Below are positions 40,501 to 48,915 of a stretch of DNA of 64,000 nucleotides, piece by piece; the stretch's first letter is position 1, and each line of letters opens with the position of its first letter. The stretch comes from a virus. The stretch covers positions 1 to 64,000 of IMG/VR virus record IMGVR_UViG_3300022919_000005. The stretch is one strand, 5' to 3'. Both the position numbers and the translations under genes were made by a program. The notes beneath the pieces were generated by a model. That model was not told where the DNA came from. It was given only the letters and a program-made list of their open reading frames with translations, and did no database searches.

Positions 40501-40618
40501 GTGGTGCTTCGCGGTGAACATGAACCACCCCGAGATGTCGGGCACCAAGCCAGTCGTCGCCGCGGCCGGCGGCACCCCCACCAGCGCGCCAGCTGGGCAA
40601 CTGAAGGCAGTGCCATGA
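37505..40618 (+). CDS. Primase-polymerase fused to DUF927-like helicase
   Basis: 1037 residues, ATG 37505. The N-terminal region has a PrimPol-type catalytic pattern: FFDLDVG with Asp 102 and 104, SSGGGVHVYW with His 144, and a later DTSSVLRVPSTYNWKD. A Pro-rich linker follows at about 400. The C-terminal half has the DUF927 (helicase-like) pattern, with Walker A NMSGDSGASKST near residue 646 and VDEITHL after it. Both activities in one chain would start and unwind phage replication forks, with the polymerase at 26641. Domain names are inferred from motifs. Confidence 0.8.
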   Translation: MTPGKFLRLIWPTTGFYCIAHPFTPPGSSVTVYAHKVFATIGEAVTHVAEQQNTADTYFAILTLRDEKIWDPDKVDYKTQQKGAWAVRTQPNMLASKCIFFDLDVGSEAIKYATQAEALAGLVKFIADTGLPMPTTVSSGGGVHVYWHFDNEVAALEWRDIAFNMRQLAETLGLKIDPTRTIDTSSVLRVPSTYNWKDRANPRLVQVLQEGVVTAVATFKQLVSDALIKHGVIAQHAPLKAAMQPAIANPFGEQRINDFGPPPTFQEVVAACRQMAEIVRSQGEPGHPHYGQLDNTAWYRGMLGVVTHVEDGDNWARKLTDLHPRDNADIEAKLLQLKQFAPARCETLRQFMPWKETPCLKCKFYSGGVQDPSVPNPLAATRKSTVAPAPGNVSLPPPPPPAGAGSPAGPSLPMSLMAPNAKIMAAMIPNPPKPYERLKAGGIAVTKVDKDGNSSTNIIYAHDLYPLKRLVNGDTLMEQQVWRATLPRSGAKDFTIDADVLYDARKFSTAIANNGIYPNKADIPALQDYMVAYISQLQRDLDADAQLAHLGWTDGYRQFVLPDKVLFEDGSVKNSALTDGAKRATQFINKRGDMATQVGLLGFYNHADYIPNQFVILNALASIIFYATGNHGIVVNMSGDSGASKSTTLYTAAGLWGDPTLWPINGTNRGATANARSQRIVTNANLPTPVDEITHLPAKEAIDLVMNITQPGHRLRLATDGNEKATTDNYKSAIMIATANSSLHALLSTDNAAGTAGSMRVFEMKFMPQRVHTKAEADEFLRQIRLHYGHLGEVFAQVVVRNRVAIERRVQTVMKEIDIAGSIQSSERFWSADIAAALVAGELGNALGIIPYDVAAIRQWALGQQIPFMRGVVKEEYRDPLAVLTDYIAEKHGSIVVIDRATSIGTNTTGQPAVANDSYAVNSPHGSLLGHYDMRAGVMYLLKQGFKDHCNRVGGSSSRILDELNQPRNGPGAAQGPIIVDRAVRRTLGAGTTLAKGQAWCFAVNMNHPEMSGTKPVVAAAGGTPTSAPAGQLKAVP

Positions 40619-40962
40619 GCGAGCCCCAGCCGCACCCCTTCGAGCAGATGCCCACCGACCATGTGGGCTGGAACCGCAAGCATTTCGAGTATGCCGGGCA
40701 CAACTATTCGCTGCTGGTGATCGACACGCTCAAGGCCGACCTGACGGGCAAGATGTCCTCCATGATCTCGATGCTCGACAGCGGCGTGATGAAGGGCCCC
40801 TGGAAGTCGCACCACCACCTGACGGTGCCCTGCCGCCTCACGGTCGACGCTGCGGTCAGGATCATCGATCAGATGTCCCATGTGTACCGTGACGGGACCT
40901 GGGAGGGCGCCGAAGAAGCGCGCGCGGCAGTGCGCAAGGCGATCGGCGCGGCGGCGTCATGA
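40615..40962 (+). CDS. Hypothetical protein
   Basis: 115 residues, ATG 40615 coupled to the primase TGA. Contains HHHLTVPCRLTVDAAVRIID and a helical acidic end. Unknown; position suggests a replication-linked accessory. Confidence 0.65.
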   Translation: MSEPQPHPFEQMPTDHVGWNRKHFEYAGHNYSLLVIDTLKADLTGKMSSMISMLDSGVMKGPWKSHHHLTVPCRLTVDAAVRIIDQMSHVYRDGTWEGAEEARAAVRKAIGAAAS

Positions 40963-41249
40963 GCCATCCCTGCGCGATCCCTGGCTGCACGCGGCCGGCA
41001 AAGGACCACCAGCTCATGTGCTGGCCGCACTGGTGCCGGGTGCCCAAGGTGCTCAACCGGGCGATTTTCGCCGCCGCGCGCGACCTGCGCTCCGATCCGG
41101 CCGCGTACCGCAAGGTGCGCGACGAGGGGGTCGCCGCCGTGGTCGCCAAGGAAGCCGCCGGCGGGGCCACCGACACGGCGACCTGCATCGTGCCGAACTG
41201 CCGCAAGCGCGCGCCGGCAAGTGAGCTGTTCTGTGCCGCGCATCGGTAG
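40959..41249 (+). CDS. Small protein with two zinc-finger-like segments
   Basis: 96 residues, ATG 40959 (ATGA). HPCAIPGC plus MCWPHWC at the start, and TATCIVPNC plus LFCAAHR at the end, form two similar Cys/His units around a helix, likely two metal sites by internal duplication. Unknown function; nucleic-acid binding is plausible. Confidence 0.65.
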   Translation: MSHPCAIPGCTRPAKDHQLMCWPHWCRVPKVLNRAIFAAARDLRSDPAAYRKVRDEGVAAVVAKEAAGGATDTATCIVPNCRKRAPASELFCAAHR

Positions 41250-41613
41250 CTGGATCGGCCGCGGCATGGAGGACGTGCCCGGCAAGCCGTTCGGGTGGGC
41301 GTACCACATGGAGCGGGACGAGATCAGGAAGCACGTCCATCGCAAGAACGACGGCACCCTGCGCGGCGCGCACCGCTTCATGCGCTCCCACCGGGGTATG
41401 GGCGTCGAGTTCCGGGTGACGGCGATCCAAGATCGCATCCACAAGTACCGGCCGACCCTGCGCGAGCGGCAGCTGAAGCTCGGCGTCAAGCAGCCACGTC
41501 CTACACCGCGTTTCACACAGGAGGAGCTTGCGCTGATCGCCGAAAGGTTCGAGGGTGCCAACGACCCGATCGGTCAATCGATCCACGCGAAAGCATCGAG
41601 CTATGAGCCTTGA
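41221..41613 (+). CDS. Basic hypothetical protein
   Basis: 130 residues if begun at GTG 41221; GTG 41233 and ATG 41266 are alternatives, and the true start is uncertain. Basic and helical, with RKNDGTLRGAHRFMRSHRG. Probably binds nucleic acid. Overlaps both neighbours. Confidence 0.55.
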   Translation: MSCSVPRIGSWIGRGMEDVPGKPFGWAYHMERDEIRKHVHRKNDGTLRGAHRFMRSHRGMGVEFRVTAIQDRIHKYRPTLRERQLKLGVKQPRPTPRFTQEELALIAERFEGANDPIGQSIHAKASSYEP

Positions 41614-41899
41614 CGACCGCCTGCGCCCGCACCTAGCCACGCTGGCGTGCCGCGCCGCCACCCCGACCTCGATCCTCGCCCACTGCGTCGTCTATACCGG
41701 CTGGTGGGCTTCCGGCCGCGGCGCGCTGCCGCTGGCGATCGCCATGTCGCTCGAGGCGATCGTGCTGTCGCTGGTGATCATCGATAAGCAGAACGTGGAC
41801 GCGGCCCAGGATCACGCGTGGCAGAAGCGCGTGTTCACCGAGCTGCTCGACAAGCTCCCCGACGCCCGCCCCACCGTCGCCGATTCGGACGCGGTTTAG
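41603..41899 (+). CDS. Membrane protein, last rightward gene
   Basis: 98 residues from ATG 41603, overlapping the previous gene by 11 bases. Two hydrophobic segments (about 22-36 and 42-60) followed by DKQNVDAAQDHAWQKR and a charged helix. Slightly similar in layout to small bacterial membrane proteins with a QN-motif, but not identifiable. Its stop overlaps the stop of the leftward gene by three bases; no terminator separates the two convergent operons. Confidence 0.6.
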   Translation: MSLDDRLRPHLATLACRAATPTSILAHCVVYTGWWASGRGALPLAIAMSLEAIVLSLVIIDKQNVDAAQDHAWQKRVFTELLDKLPDARPTVADSDAV

Positions 41900-42384
41900 C
41901 GGTAGCGCCGGGTGAACGTGTCGTCGGTCTCCACGACCGCCGGGCCCGCCGCCGGCAGCTGGAAGCCCTGGTAGCCGCCGGCGCCGAGCGTGCTGCCCAG
42001 CGCCGAGCCGATCAGCGAGCGATACGGGGTCAGCGCGGTGCGGGTGAGCACCTTGTTCTGCGTGGTGGTGAGCCCGGTCTCGGCGCCGATCTGCCCGATC
42101 TGCGCGCGCGCCAGCGGCTGCACGATGCTGGCCTGTTCGCCGAGCAGCCGGGTTTGCGCCCCCTGCTGGGCGATCTGCGCGGCGCTCTCGCCCGGCAGGA
42201 GCCCGGCGCGGGTGCGATCGAGGTTCGCGGCAGCCGCCCCCACCAGGGCGCCCGTATCGGCCTGACGCGACTGGGTCTGCGCCTGACTGGTGCCGGCGTC
42301 CGCCTGCTGCTGCAGCAGGGCGTATTTGCGGGCCAGGAAATAGTTCATGTCTACCGGCTGTGCCCGGTCGAGGATGCCTGCCAT
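41896..42384 (-). CDS. Hypothetical virion-operon protein
   Basis: 162 residues from ATG 42384, with AAGGAC upstream; a longer upstream frame runs into the next gene and lacks a ribosome site. Ala/Gln-rich, helical N-terminal half, Gly-rich end. Last gene of the leftward structural block. Unknown. Confidence 0.65.
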   Translation of the reverse strand: MAGILDRAQPVDMNYFLARKYALLQQQADAGTSQAQTQSRQADTGALVGAAAANLDRTRAGLLPGESAAQIAQQGAQTRLLGEQASIVQPLARAQIGQIGAETGLTTTQNKVLTRTALTPYRSLIGSALGSTLGAGGYQGFQLPAAGPAVVETDDTFTRRYR

Positions 42385-42394
42385 CGTCGTGTCC

Positions 42395-44293
42395 TTAGAC
42401 GCTCGAGTTGTAGTTGTAGCTCGTGCTGTTGGAGGTGCTGTCGCTGGTGGAGTTGCTGCCGCTGTTCGATGCCGAGTTGCTGATACCATAGCTCTCGCTG
42501 CTGGAAACGCTACCCGAGAAGTTGACGGCGTTGAGCGCCGCGGCGCCGATCTGCGCGCTGACCTGGGCCCCCACCTTGGCGGCATCGAGCGCGAGCGAAC
42601 GCGTGGTAATGTACAGCTCTGCGTTGGCCTTGGCCGCGGACACGCCGATCTCGGCGATGCGCTGGTTCTGGTCGAGCGTGGCCTGCCACTGCTTGGTCAG
42701 CACCTCGTTGTACGTGCCCGCCGCCTGCACCTGGGCGCGATACGCGTCCGCCACCACGCCGGCCGTCTTGGTGATCCCCTCCACGCGCGCGGACTCGCCG
42801 GCGACGGCTGCGCGGTAGCCGTCGTACTCGGCCGTCTTGGCGGCGATCAGGCCCTGGAACGCGGCGATCCGGCTCTCGATCTGCCGGGCGTTGGCGTTGA
42901 CGCGCGCGGTGAACGCCTCGACCTGCGACTGGTAGACCTGCTGCTTGGTCTGCTCCGCCTGCACGGTGGCGCGGAACCCCTCCACGCCGGCGGTGTACGC
43001 GTTGACCTGGGCGGTATAGCCGCGGACCTGCTCGCCGAACACCATGACCTTGGTGCGCTCGATCTCCGCCTTCGCCTGGATGCCGGCGATCTGCGCCTTG
43101 TAGATTTCGACGCCCGACAGCGCCGCGTCAATCTGGGCGCGGTACTGGTCGACCAGCGCGCGGTTGATCGATGCCTTGGCCTCCTCGGCGGCGATCTCGG
43201 CGCGGTACGCATCGACCTTGGCGATCTCGGCGCGGATGCGTGCCTCGTAGACCTGCACCTTCCCCCGATAGGCGTCGGTCATCGCCTGGAACGCCTGCAC
43301 CTTGGCGTTGTAGATTTGCACGCCGGCCTCGGTGGCATAGCGGGTGGCCTCGAACACGCGCTGCTCGACGGCGTTGGTATAATCCATGAGCCGGCTCTCG
43401 AGCTGCACGGCAGTGGTCAGCGCGTGCTTCACATTGTCCAGCTGCAGCTCGGCCGACTTGATCATCACCTCGCGGCTGTGCCCACGGTTGTTGGCGTCGC
43501 TCTCGGTGATGATCCGCGCGCGCGCGTCGAGGTAGATGCCCGGCGGTAGCGAGAAGCCGAGCCCCTCCATCTTGTCGAGGGCGAGGATGCTGTCCGCCGC
43601 GCTGCGCGCCTCGCGCTCCCGGCCGCGATCCCAGATGGCGTTCTCCACCTCCTGGGTCAGCCCGGTGCCGCCGGTGCGGATGCGGTCCTCGAGCGTCGAC
43701 TTCAGGCCGGTCAGCAGGCCGGAGGTGTACTGCGCGCCGGGGGTGTATTCGCGGATCGATGGCTCGACGGCGGTCAGCACCGGGTCGGCCGCGTCGAACG
43801 TGGGCATGGTCATGCCGCCGAACTTGGTGACGTTCAGGGACAGCAGGTCCGGCACGCTCGGCAGGGTGATCGAGAGCGTGGGGTCCTCGAAGTCGAGGTT
43901 GACGCCCGGCGCGTCGGGGATCGTGCCCACGAACGGGGCAGGCGCGGTGCCGTAGCTGATCGTGGGCGGGTTGTCGTCGAACGGCGCGATCTGCAGGTCG
44001 CCTACCTCGAGCACGCCGGTGAACGCGGCGGGAAAGCCGGGCGCGACCCAGACCGGCTTGTCGAGCGTGGGGAGCGCGGGGATCGAGATGGCCGGGGCGC
44101 TGCCGCCGACCGGGAACACCGGCGTGATCACCGGCGCGACCAGCGAGAGCACCGAGCCCGTCAGGTTGGTCACGAAGCTGTCGACCGCCGCCATGCGGCT
44201 CTGCGCGTAGGCCACCATGCCGCCGGCCGTGCCGAGCAGCGACTGGGTCAGGCGCCCGGTCGTGTCGTTCGGAATGTAGCCAACGGTGCTCAT
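42395..44293 (-). CDS. Long coiled-coil appendage or fibre protein
   Basis: 632 residues, ATG 44293. The N-terminal 160 residues are Pro/Val-rich. Residues about 280-570 are a very long helical region with repeated units such as VQVYEARIRAEIAKVDAYRA, where Tyr or Phe recur every 7 or 14 positions. The last 35 residues are almost only Ser, Asn and Thr. This suits an extended trimeric fibre or tail protein. Location among virion genes supports a particle component. Confidence 0.7.
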   Translation of the reverse strand: MSTVGYIPNDTTGRLTQSLLGTAGGMVAYAQSRMAAVDSFVTNLTGSVLSLVAPVITPVFPVGGSAPAISIPALPTLDKPVWVAPGFPAAFTGVLEVGDLQIAPFDDNPPTISYGTAPAPFVGTIPDAPGVNLDFEDPTLSITLPSVPDLLSLNVTKFGGMTMPTFDAADPVLTAVEPSIREYTPGAQYTSGLLTGLKSTLEDRIRTGGTGLTQEVENAIWDRGREREARSAADSILALDKMEGLGFSLPPGIYLDARARIITESDANNRGHSREVMIKSAELQLDNVKHALTTAVQLESRLMDYTNAVEQRVFEATRYATEAGVQIYNAKVQAFQAMTDAYRGKVQVYEARIRAEIAKVDAYRAEIAAEEAKASINRALVDQYRAQIDAALSGVEIYKAQIAGIQAKAEIERTKVMVFGEQVRGYTAQVNAYTAGVEGFRATVQAEQTKQQVYQSQVEAFTARVNANARQIESRIAAFQGLIAAKTAEYDGYRAAVAGESARVEGITKTAGVVADAYRAQVQAAGTYNEVLTKQWQATLDQNQRIAEIGVSAAKANAELYITTRSLALDAAKVGAQVSAQIGAAALNAVNFSGSVSSSESYGISNSASNSGSNSTSDSTSNSTSYNYNSSV

Positions 44294-44340
44294 GTGCGGA
44301 AACCCCTTCGCTCGCGGGATACGCTATCGCGCGTTATTGC

Positions 44341-45984
44341 TCAAGCCGGCACGATCTCGGCGGTCCCCGGCTCCACGCCGTCCTTCGACGGGGTCCACCG
44401 GATGGTCGCGATCTGCGTCAGCTCCTGGGCGCCGCCGGCATGCGCGGGTGCGCGCGGCACCGTGCGCGGCGGGGTCGCGGCCGGCGCGACGTCATCGACC
44501 GCCACCTCCTCCTCGAGCAGCTCGTCGAGCAGCTTGCCCATGCCGGGGACGCCGCGGCCGGTCAGCGCGAGCGGGCTGGCAGGCTCCTGGCCGCTGTCCG
44601 TCCAGCCGGGCGCGGCGGCGAAGCGCCAGTCGAGCGAGCGCGCATCGAGCGGCAGCTCCACCCCGATCGAGACGTCAGGGCTGCCGGTGCCGTCGCCCGG
44701 TGCCTTGAAGCGCTCGATCCGCCCCTGCCCCTGCGTCGTCACCCGTACCACCTGATAGGCGCCGTCGGCAAATTCCCGCGCGCGGATCATGAGCGTGACC
44801 CCGGTCTCGGTCTCGTATTCCATCGTCGGATCGTCGACCTCGAACGCCGAGCCCACGGCACCCGGTGGCGGGTTGTGCTGCTTGACGTTGGCGGACCCGA
44901 CCCAGACCTCGATGTCGATCGCGGTGGGCGGGACGTTCTTGACCGCCGGGTCCTTCGGCCGCGCGACGAACCCCGCGCCATAGAAGCGCTTGCCGCCGGC
45001 CGCGTCCTCGAGCGCGATCTGGCGCTGTATCCCGACCTTCTCGCCGCCCAGCAGCGGGGTGAGCCGGCTGTCCTCGCCCGGCTCGACGGAGAGCGCCTCG
45101 TATGGCTTGTCGCCGGCGACACGCAGGGCAACGACTGGCAGCATGTCGAGATAGTCCCGCTTTTCACGGAAGTGCAGCTCGATGTCCTCGTAATAGGCGG
45201 GGGTGCCGGGCGAGAAGTCATGCCCCACGCCGGCCGTGCGCGCGACGCGGAACGTGTCGTACCACGCCACATATTCGCTGCCGCCGAAGATGTCGGTGCG
45301 GGTGTAGCCGCCGATCAGCACGCTGTAGGTGCCGCCATAGCCGGGATACTGCGCAGCCGTCGCGACATTCTCGGGGTTGTCGAACGCCAGCTGCATCGCC
45401 GCCTCGGCAGCCGCCTGACTGGGGAAGAAGCGCTCGCCGATCAGGCCCTGCGATCCTGGCACATATTGCGTCACGACATATTCGGAATAGTCGGCCGCGC
45501 CGGTCCCCTCGCGGAACGGCTCGACGTTGATCGTGTCGTCAGAGCCGTAGGGATAGGTGATGTCCTCGGGCGGCACCGCGGGGTGATATTTGGTGCTCTC
45601 CTCGATCCGGTAGATGTCGGCGACGTCGAACTTCTTGGGCGTGAACAGCACGTCGATCGCCAGCGCCGGCGACTGCGGCGGCTTGGTCTCGCTGGTCGTC
45701 TCGGTGGTGGTCGTCGTCGAGCGCGGGGCGACGCGGACGTAGACCGTCTCCTGGCCCTGGTTGTAGACGTAGCGCATCATCCCACCGTCCGGCAGCGACT
45801 GGTGCATGTGGGAGCCCGACTGCTCGCTGATCTGGCGAGCCTGCCGGGCCTTCGACTGGAACTGGGTGATCGCGGCGCGGTGCTGGTTGAACAGCGCCAG
45901 CGCCGCGGGGCTGCCGGGCTCTACGCCCTCGAGCACGACCTTGGTCGGGGTCTCGCCGGGCGGCGTGGTGAGGCGGCTATACAC
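44341..45984 (-). CDS. Hypothetical virion protein
   Basis: 547 residues, GTG 45984 (overlap of eight bases with the upstream gene). Mixed strands with Tyr-rich stretches (QYVPGSQGLIGERFF, GGYTRTDIFGGSEYVAWY), then an acidic, Pro-rich C-terminus. Probably a structural tail or appendage protein. Unrecognised. Confidence 0.65.
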   Translation of the reverse strand: MYSRLTTPPGETPTKVVLEGVEPGSPAALALFNQHRAAITQFQSKARQARQISEQSGSHMHQSLPDGGMMRYVYNQGQETVYVRVAPRSTTTTTETTSETKPPQSPALAIDVLFTPKKFDVADIYRIEESTKYHPAVPPEDITYPYGSDDTINVEPFREGTGAADYSEYVVTQYVPGSQGLIGERFFPSQAAAEAAMQLAFDNPENVATAAQYPGYGGTYSVLIGGYTRTDIFGGSEYVAWYDTFRVARTAGVGHDFSPGTPAYYEDIELHFREKRDYLDMLPVVALRVAGDKPYEALSVEPGEDSRLTPLLGGEKVGIQRQIALEDAAGGKRFYGAGFVARPKDPAVKNVPPTAIDIEVWVGSANVKQHNPPPGAVGSAFEVDDPTMEYETETGVTLMIRAREFADGAYQVVRVTTQGQGRIERFKAPGDGTGSPDVSIGVELPLDARSLDWRFAAAPGWTDSGQEPASPLALTGRGVPGMGKLLDELLEEEVAVDDVAPAATPPRTVPRAPAHAGGAQELTQIATIRWTPSKDGVEPGTAEIVPA

Positions 45985-47068
45985 GCCGCTGCATGACGAT
46001 CGGCACGAACTCGAGCGTGTCCAGATCGAAGTCCTGCCCGGCCGAGATCAGCTCGAAGGCGAAATAGCGCTCGCGCAGCCCCTTGCCCATGTGGACCTTG
46101 GTCGAGCGCATGTTGCGCGGGCTCGCGGCATAATCGTAGCGGTCGCCCTCCGCGGTGATGACCCGCAGGATGAAGTCGCCGTCCTTGCGCGTGGCGATGT
46201 AGGCGCCCTTCAGCCGCGACAGCAGCGTGCCGCCGAACTGCATGTAGCCGCTCTTGATCCGCGCGATGATGTCAGCGCCGTCGTCGTCGTCGCCCTGCAG
46301 CTCGAACAGCCCGGCGTCCGACGCGCCAAGATAGCGGTTGCCCATCCGCGCGAAGCTGTTGAACACGTAATCGTCGTATTCGGTGACCGCGCCGGTGCGC
46401 GTGTTCATCGCCCAGGTCGTGAAGCTGCCGTCCGGTGCGAGGTAGCCGGCCTCGATCGAGACCCCCTCCACCATCGTGGGCTGGAACAGCATGCGCAGCT
46501 CGAACTCGGGATCGAGGTGGACGCCGTCCTCGAGCGCGACGTGGAGCAGCAGCTGCGGGGTCAGCTCGGCGCCCACCTCGAGCGTCTCGTCGATGCCGGC
46601 GATCGCCAGCATGCGTGCCAGCAGCGCCTCGTCGAGCCCCAGCGCCTCGGTGACATCGGCGCCGAAGAAGTTGCCCAGCGCCGTCGCCAGCCGGAAGCCC
46701 TGCGCGATCGCCAGCCGGTACGTGCCGTTGCCCGCCAGCGCCGATGTCATGCCCAGCCGCTCGGTCAGCTGCATCGCCAGCTGCAGCGCCTGGGTCTGCC
46801 CGATCGAGACGCCGTCCACCACGGCGACCTGCCGCGCCTGATACAGCGCCGAGAGCACGGCGAACGCGTCCGAGAGGAGCACCTGCCCGATCTCGTTGGC
46901 GACCAGCAGCGGCCGGATGCGCAAACGCTCGCGGAGGATCACCCCGTAGAGGGCGTCCAGTCGCGGCGAGATGCGGATGGCGTCGATGCTGCGCGCGCTC
47001 TGCGCCCTGACCGACGTATCGATCAGGGCGAGCTTGAGCTGTTCAACCAGTACGTCGTCGTGGATCAC
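45977..47068 (-). CDS. Virion protein, tail or appendage type
   Basis: 363 residues, GTG 47068 after GGAAGGG. Helical first half, beta-rich second half ending GLRERYFAFELISAGQDFDL, a pattern I know from phage structural proteins of unknown role. Followed by the 547-residue gene. Confidence 0.7.
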   Translation of the reverse strand: MIHDDVLVEQLKLALIDTSVRAQSARSIDAIRISPRLDALYGVILRERLRIRPLLVANEIGQVLLSDAFAVLSALYQARQVAVVDGVSIGQTQALQLAMQLTERLGMTSALAGNGTYRLAIAQGFRLATALGNFFGADVTEALGLDEALLARMLAIAGIDETLEVGAELTPQLLLHVALEDGVHLDPEFELRMLFQPTMVEGVSIEAGYLAPDGSFTTWAMNTRTGAVTEYDDYVFNSFARMGNRYLGASDAGLFELQGDDDDGADIIARIKSGYMQFGGTLLSRLKGAYIATRKDGDFILRVITAEGDRYDYAASPRNMRSTKVHMGKGLRERYFAFELISAGQDFDLDTLEFVPIVMQRRV

Positions 47069-47086
47069 TGCCGGCCCTTCCGGCGG

Positions 47087-47584
47087 TTAGACCGACGAAG
47101 CGTTGAAGGTGTAGGTGAGCAGCAGCTGATCGTCGTCGACCACCTGCTTGGGGCTGCCGAAGCGCGCGGCCGAGAGCAGGATGCCCGCAGTCGAGCTTTT
47201 GGCGCTGTTCGACACGAGGAACGCGCCGTAGATCGTCTTGGTCGCGTTCATCGTGAACGTCGCCTTGTTGGCGCTGTTCGTGATGCTCTGCGCCGACGCG
47301 GCTGCCTCGACATATTCCTGGCGCGTCGCCTCGTCGTAAGCCGTGCTCTCGGTGGAGGCGGCGGTGATCGTGGCGGCGGTGACGGTGGCGATCGGCGTGT
47401 AGTTCGCCTCGAACAGGCCCAGGAACCACGTTCCCACCTGCGAGCCCGAGTGGAACACCGTGTTGAGGATGTGGTCGAGACCCTCGTTGGTGACGATATT
47501 CGTCACGTCCTCGCGGTCGATCACCTCGCCCCCGCGGATGTGTTCGATGTGGAAGCGACCGCCCACCTGTAGCCCGTTATCCAT
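47087..47584 (-). CDS. Phage structural-type protein
   Basis: 165 residues from ATG 47584 with AAGGGG six bases upstream. VTNIVTNEGLDHILNTVFHS followed by TWFLGLFEANYTPIA is a common pattern of small structural proteins in tailed phages. Beta-rich. Probably a minor virion protein. Confidence 0.7.
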   Translation of the reverse strand: MDNGLQVGGRFHIEHIRGGEVIDREDVTNIVTNEGLDHILNTVFHSGSQVGTWFLGLFEANYTPIATVTAATITAASTESTAYDEATRQEYVEAAASAQSITNSANKATFTMNATKTIYGAFLVSNSAKSSTAGILLSAARFGSPKQVVDDDQLLLTYTFNASSV

Positions 47585-47586
47585 GC

Positions 47587-48633
47587 TCAACCCCTTTGCG
47601 AAGCGCGGATGATTTCGGCATCCACATAATCACCAATCCGCGTGTTCGCGCTGGGCCCGCCAGCACTATTCACGGCAGCGAGGTAGCTGTTAGCACCTTG
47701 GTCCTCGCGATACAACGCCGCTGCGCTGGTGCCGGCCGGGAACAGCGTGCGATCCTGCGTCAGGTTATAGACCTCGCCGCTATCGAGCCCCAGACAGATG
47801 CCGCCCGTCGTCATGAACAGCGGGGCCTCGCCCTCGGGGATCGGCGCGCTGCGGGCGCGCGGGTGGGCTTTCGATACCGGCACCACCACCGAGCTGCCCT
47901 TGATCACGCCGGTGTTGGCGACGACGTTCTGGCGCAGGCCGTCTGACAGCGTGCCGGACAGGAACAGCAGCTGCGCGGTGGTGCCCACGTAGAGCCCGTC
48001 GCCCACGGCCCGCACCATCGTGATGTCGTGCTCGGTCTGGATGAAGTTCTTGGTCCGGTCGATCAGGTCGTAAAGATACAGCTCGGTCGCCCAGAGCACG
48101 CGGCCGGCGCCGAGATAGATGCGCCCCTTGTAGGTTTCCAGCTCGGTCGCGTGCGGCGGCGCGGTCAGGTTGCGGCCGGCGATCGGCCCGAGCGTGTCGG
48201 TCGGCGTCACGACCGGCGAGACCCAGATACCATTGGCGTCCTCGGACCCCCAGCGCTCGAGCACGTTGTTGACGATCTTGCCGCTGAAGCTGCGGCTCGA
48301 GCAGTAGATCGTGGACGCGACGGCGGTGTAGCTGATCGGATCGTCGCCGACCTCCGCCAGCCCGACGAAGCTGTAGTCGGGGAACAGGAAGCCCAGCGTG
48401 CCCTCGCGCACCACGAGCGTCCGGTCCTCGAGCGTGAACAGGCTGTGATGCCGCGTGGATTTGCGCCGCACGAACCCGCGCCGGCGGCGCAGCTGGCCCA
48501 CATCGTCGAGGTCGACGTTCACCGCGGCCTCGAGATCGGTGATGGCAAGGCGCTCGGCCGAGACGGTGTTCTTGATGCCGTTGAACGTGCCGAGCACGAT
48601 CGACTGGGGAAGCTCGGGGGGTGCGCTCGCCAT
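47587..48633 (-). CDS. Large beta-rich virion protein
   Basis: 348 residues from ATG 48633 (TAATG coupling, AAGGA upstream). An N-terminal NGIKNTVSAERL, then RRRGFVRRKSTRHHSLF, then repeated short strand units through the rest, which may form a propeller-like fold. No enzyme motif. Similar style to phage stabilisation or tail proteins; a virion component. Confidence 0.7.
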   Translation of the reverse strand: MASAPPELPQSIVLGTFNGIKNTVSAERLAITDLEAAVNVDLDDVGQLRRRRGFVRRKSTRHHSLFTLEDRTLVVREGTLGFLFPDYSFVGLAEVGDDPISYTAVASTIYCSSRSFSGKIVNNVLERWGSEDANGIWVSPVVTPTDTLGPIAGRNLTAPPHATELETYKGRIYLGAGRVLWATELYLYDLIDRTKNFIQTEHDITMVRAVGDGLYVGTTAQLLFLSGTLSDGLRQNVVANTGVIKGSSVVVPVSKAHPRARSAPIPEGEAPLFMTTGGICLGLDSGEVYNLTQDRTLFPAGTSAAALYREDQGANSYLAAVNSAGGPSANTRIGDYVDAEIIRASQRG

Positions 48634-48905
48634 TAGCGTTCCTTCAGGCGCAGCGGCCGGGTCCAATCGTCGATGCGGCCCTCGCTGCTGGTGATCCGGT
48701 TGGTGATCTGCACCACCTCGCCGGCCGCGCCGCCCCGCGCCCAGAACGTCGTGAAGCCGCCGTCGATCGACTCGTCGAACAGCTCGAGGGTCGCGCTCTC
48801 GAACAGGTAGATCGACGCGGTGATCGTCTCGCCGGACGACAGCCATGCAGACCAGTCGAACTGGAAATCCAGAACAGCGTTGGGGTCCTTCGATGTCCAG
48901 CTCAT
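48633..48905 (-). CDS. Small Ig-like virion protein
   Basis: 90 residues, ATG 48905 with GGGGGA upstream. KDPNAVLDFQFDWSAWL then GEVVQITNRITSSEGRIDDW matches a common small beta-sandwich protein of phage structural operons. Coupled to the next gene. Confidence 0.7.
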   Translation of the reverse strand: MSWTSKDPNAVLDFQFDWSAWLSSGETITASIYLFESATLELFDESIDGGFTTFWARGGAAGEVVQITNRITSSEGRIDDWTRPLRLKER

Positions 48906-48915
48906 GTCAATCCCC

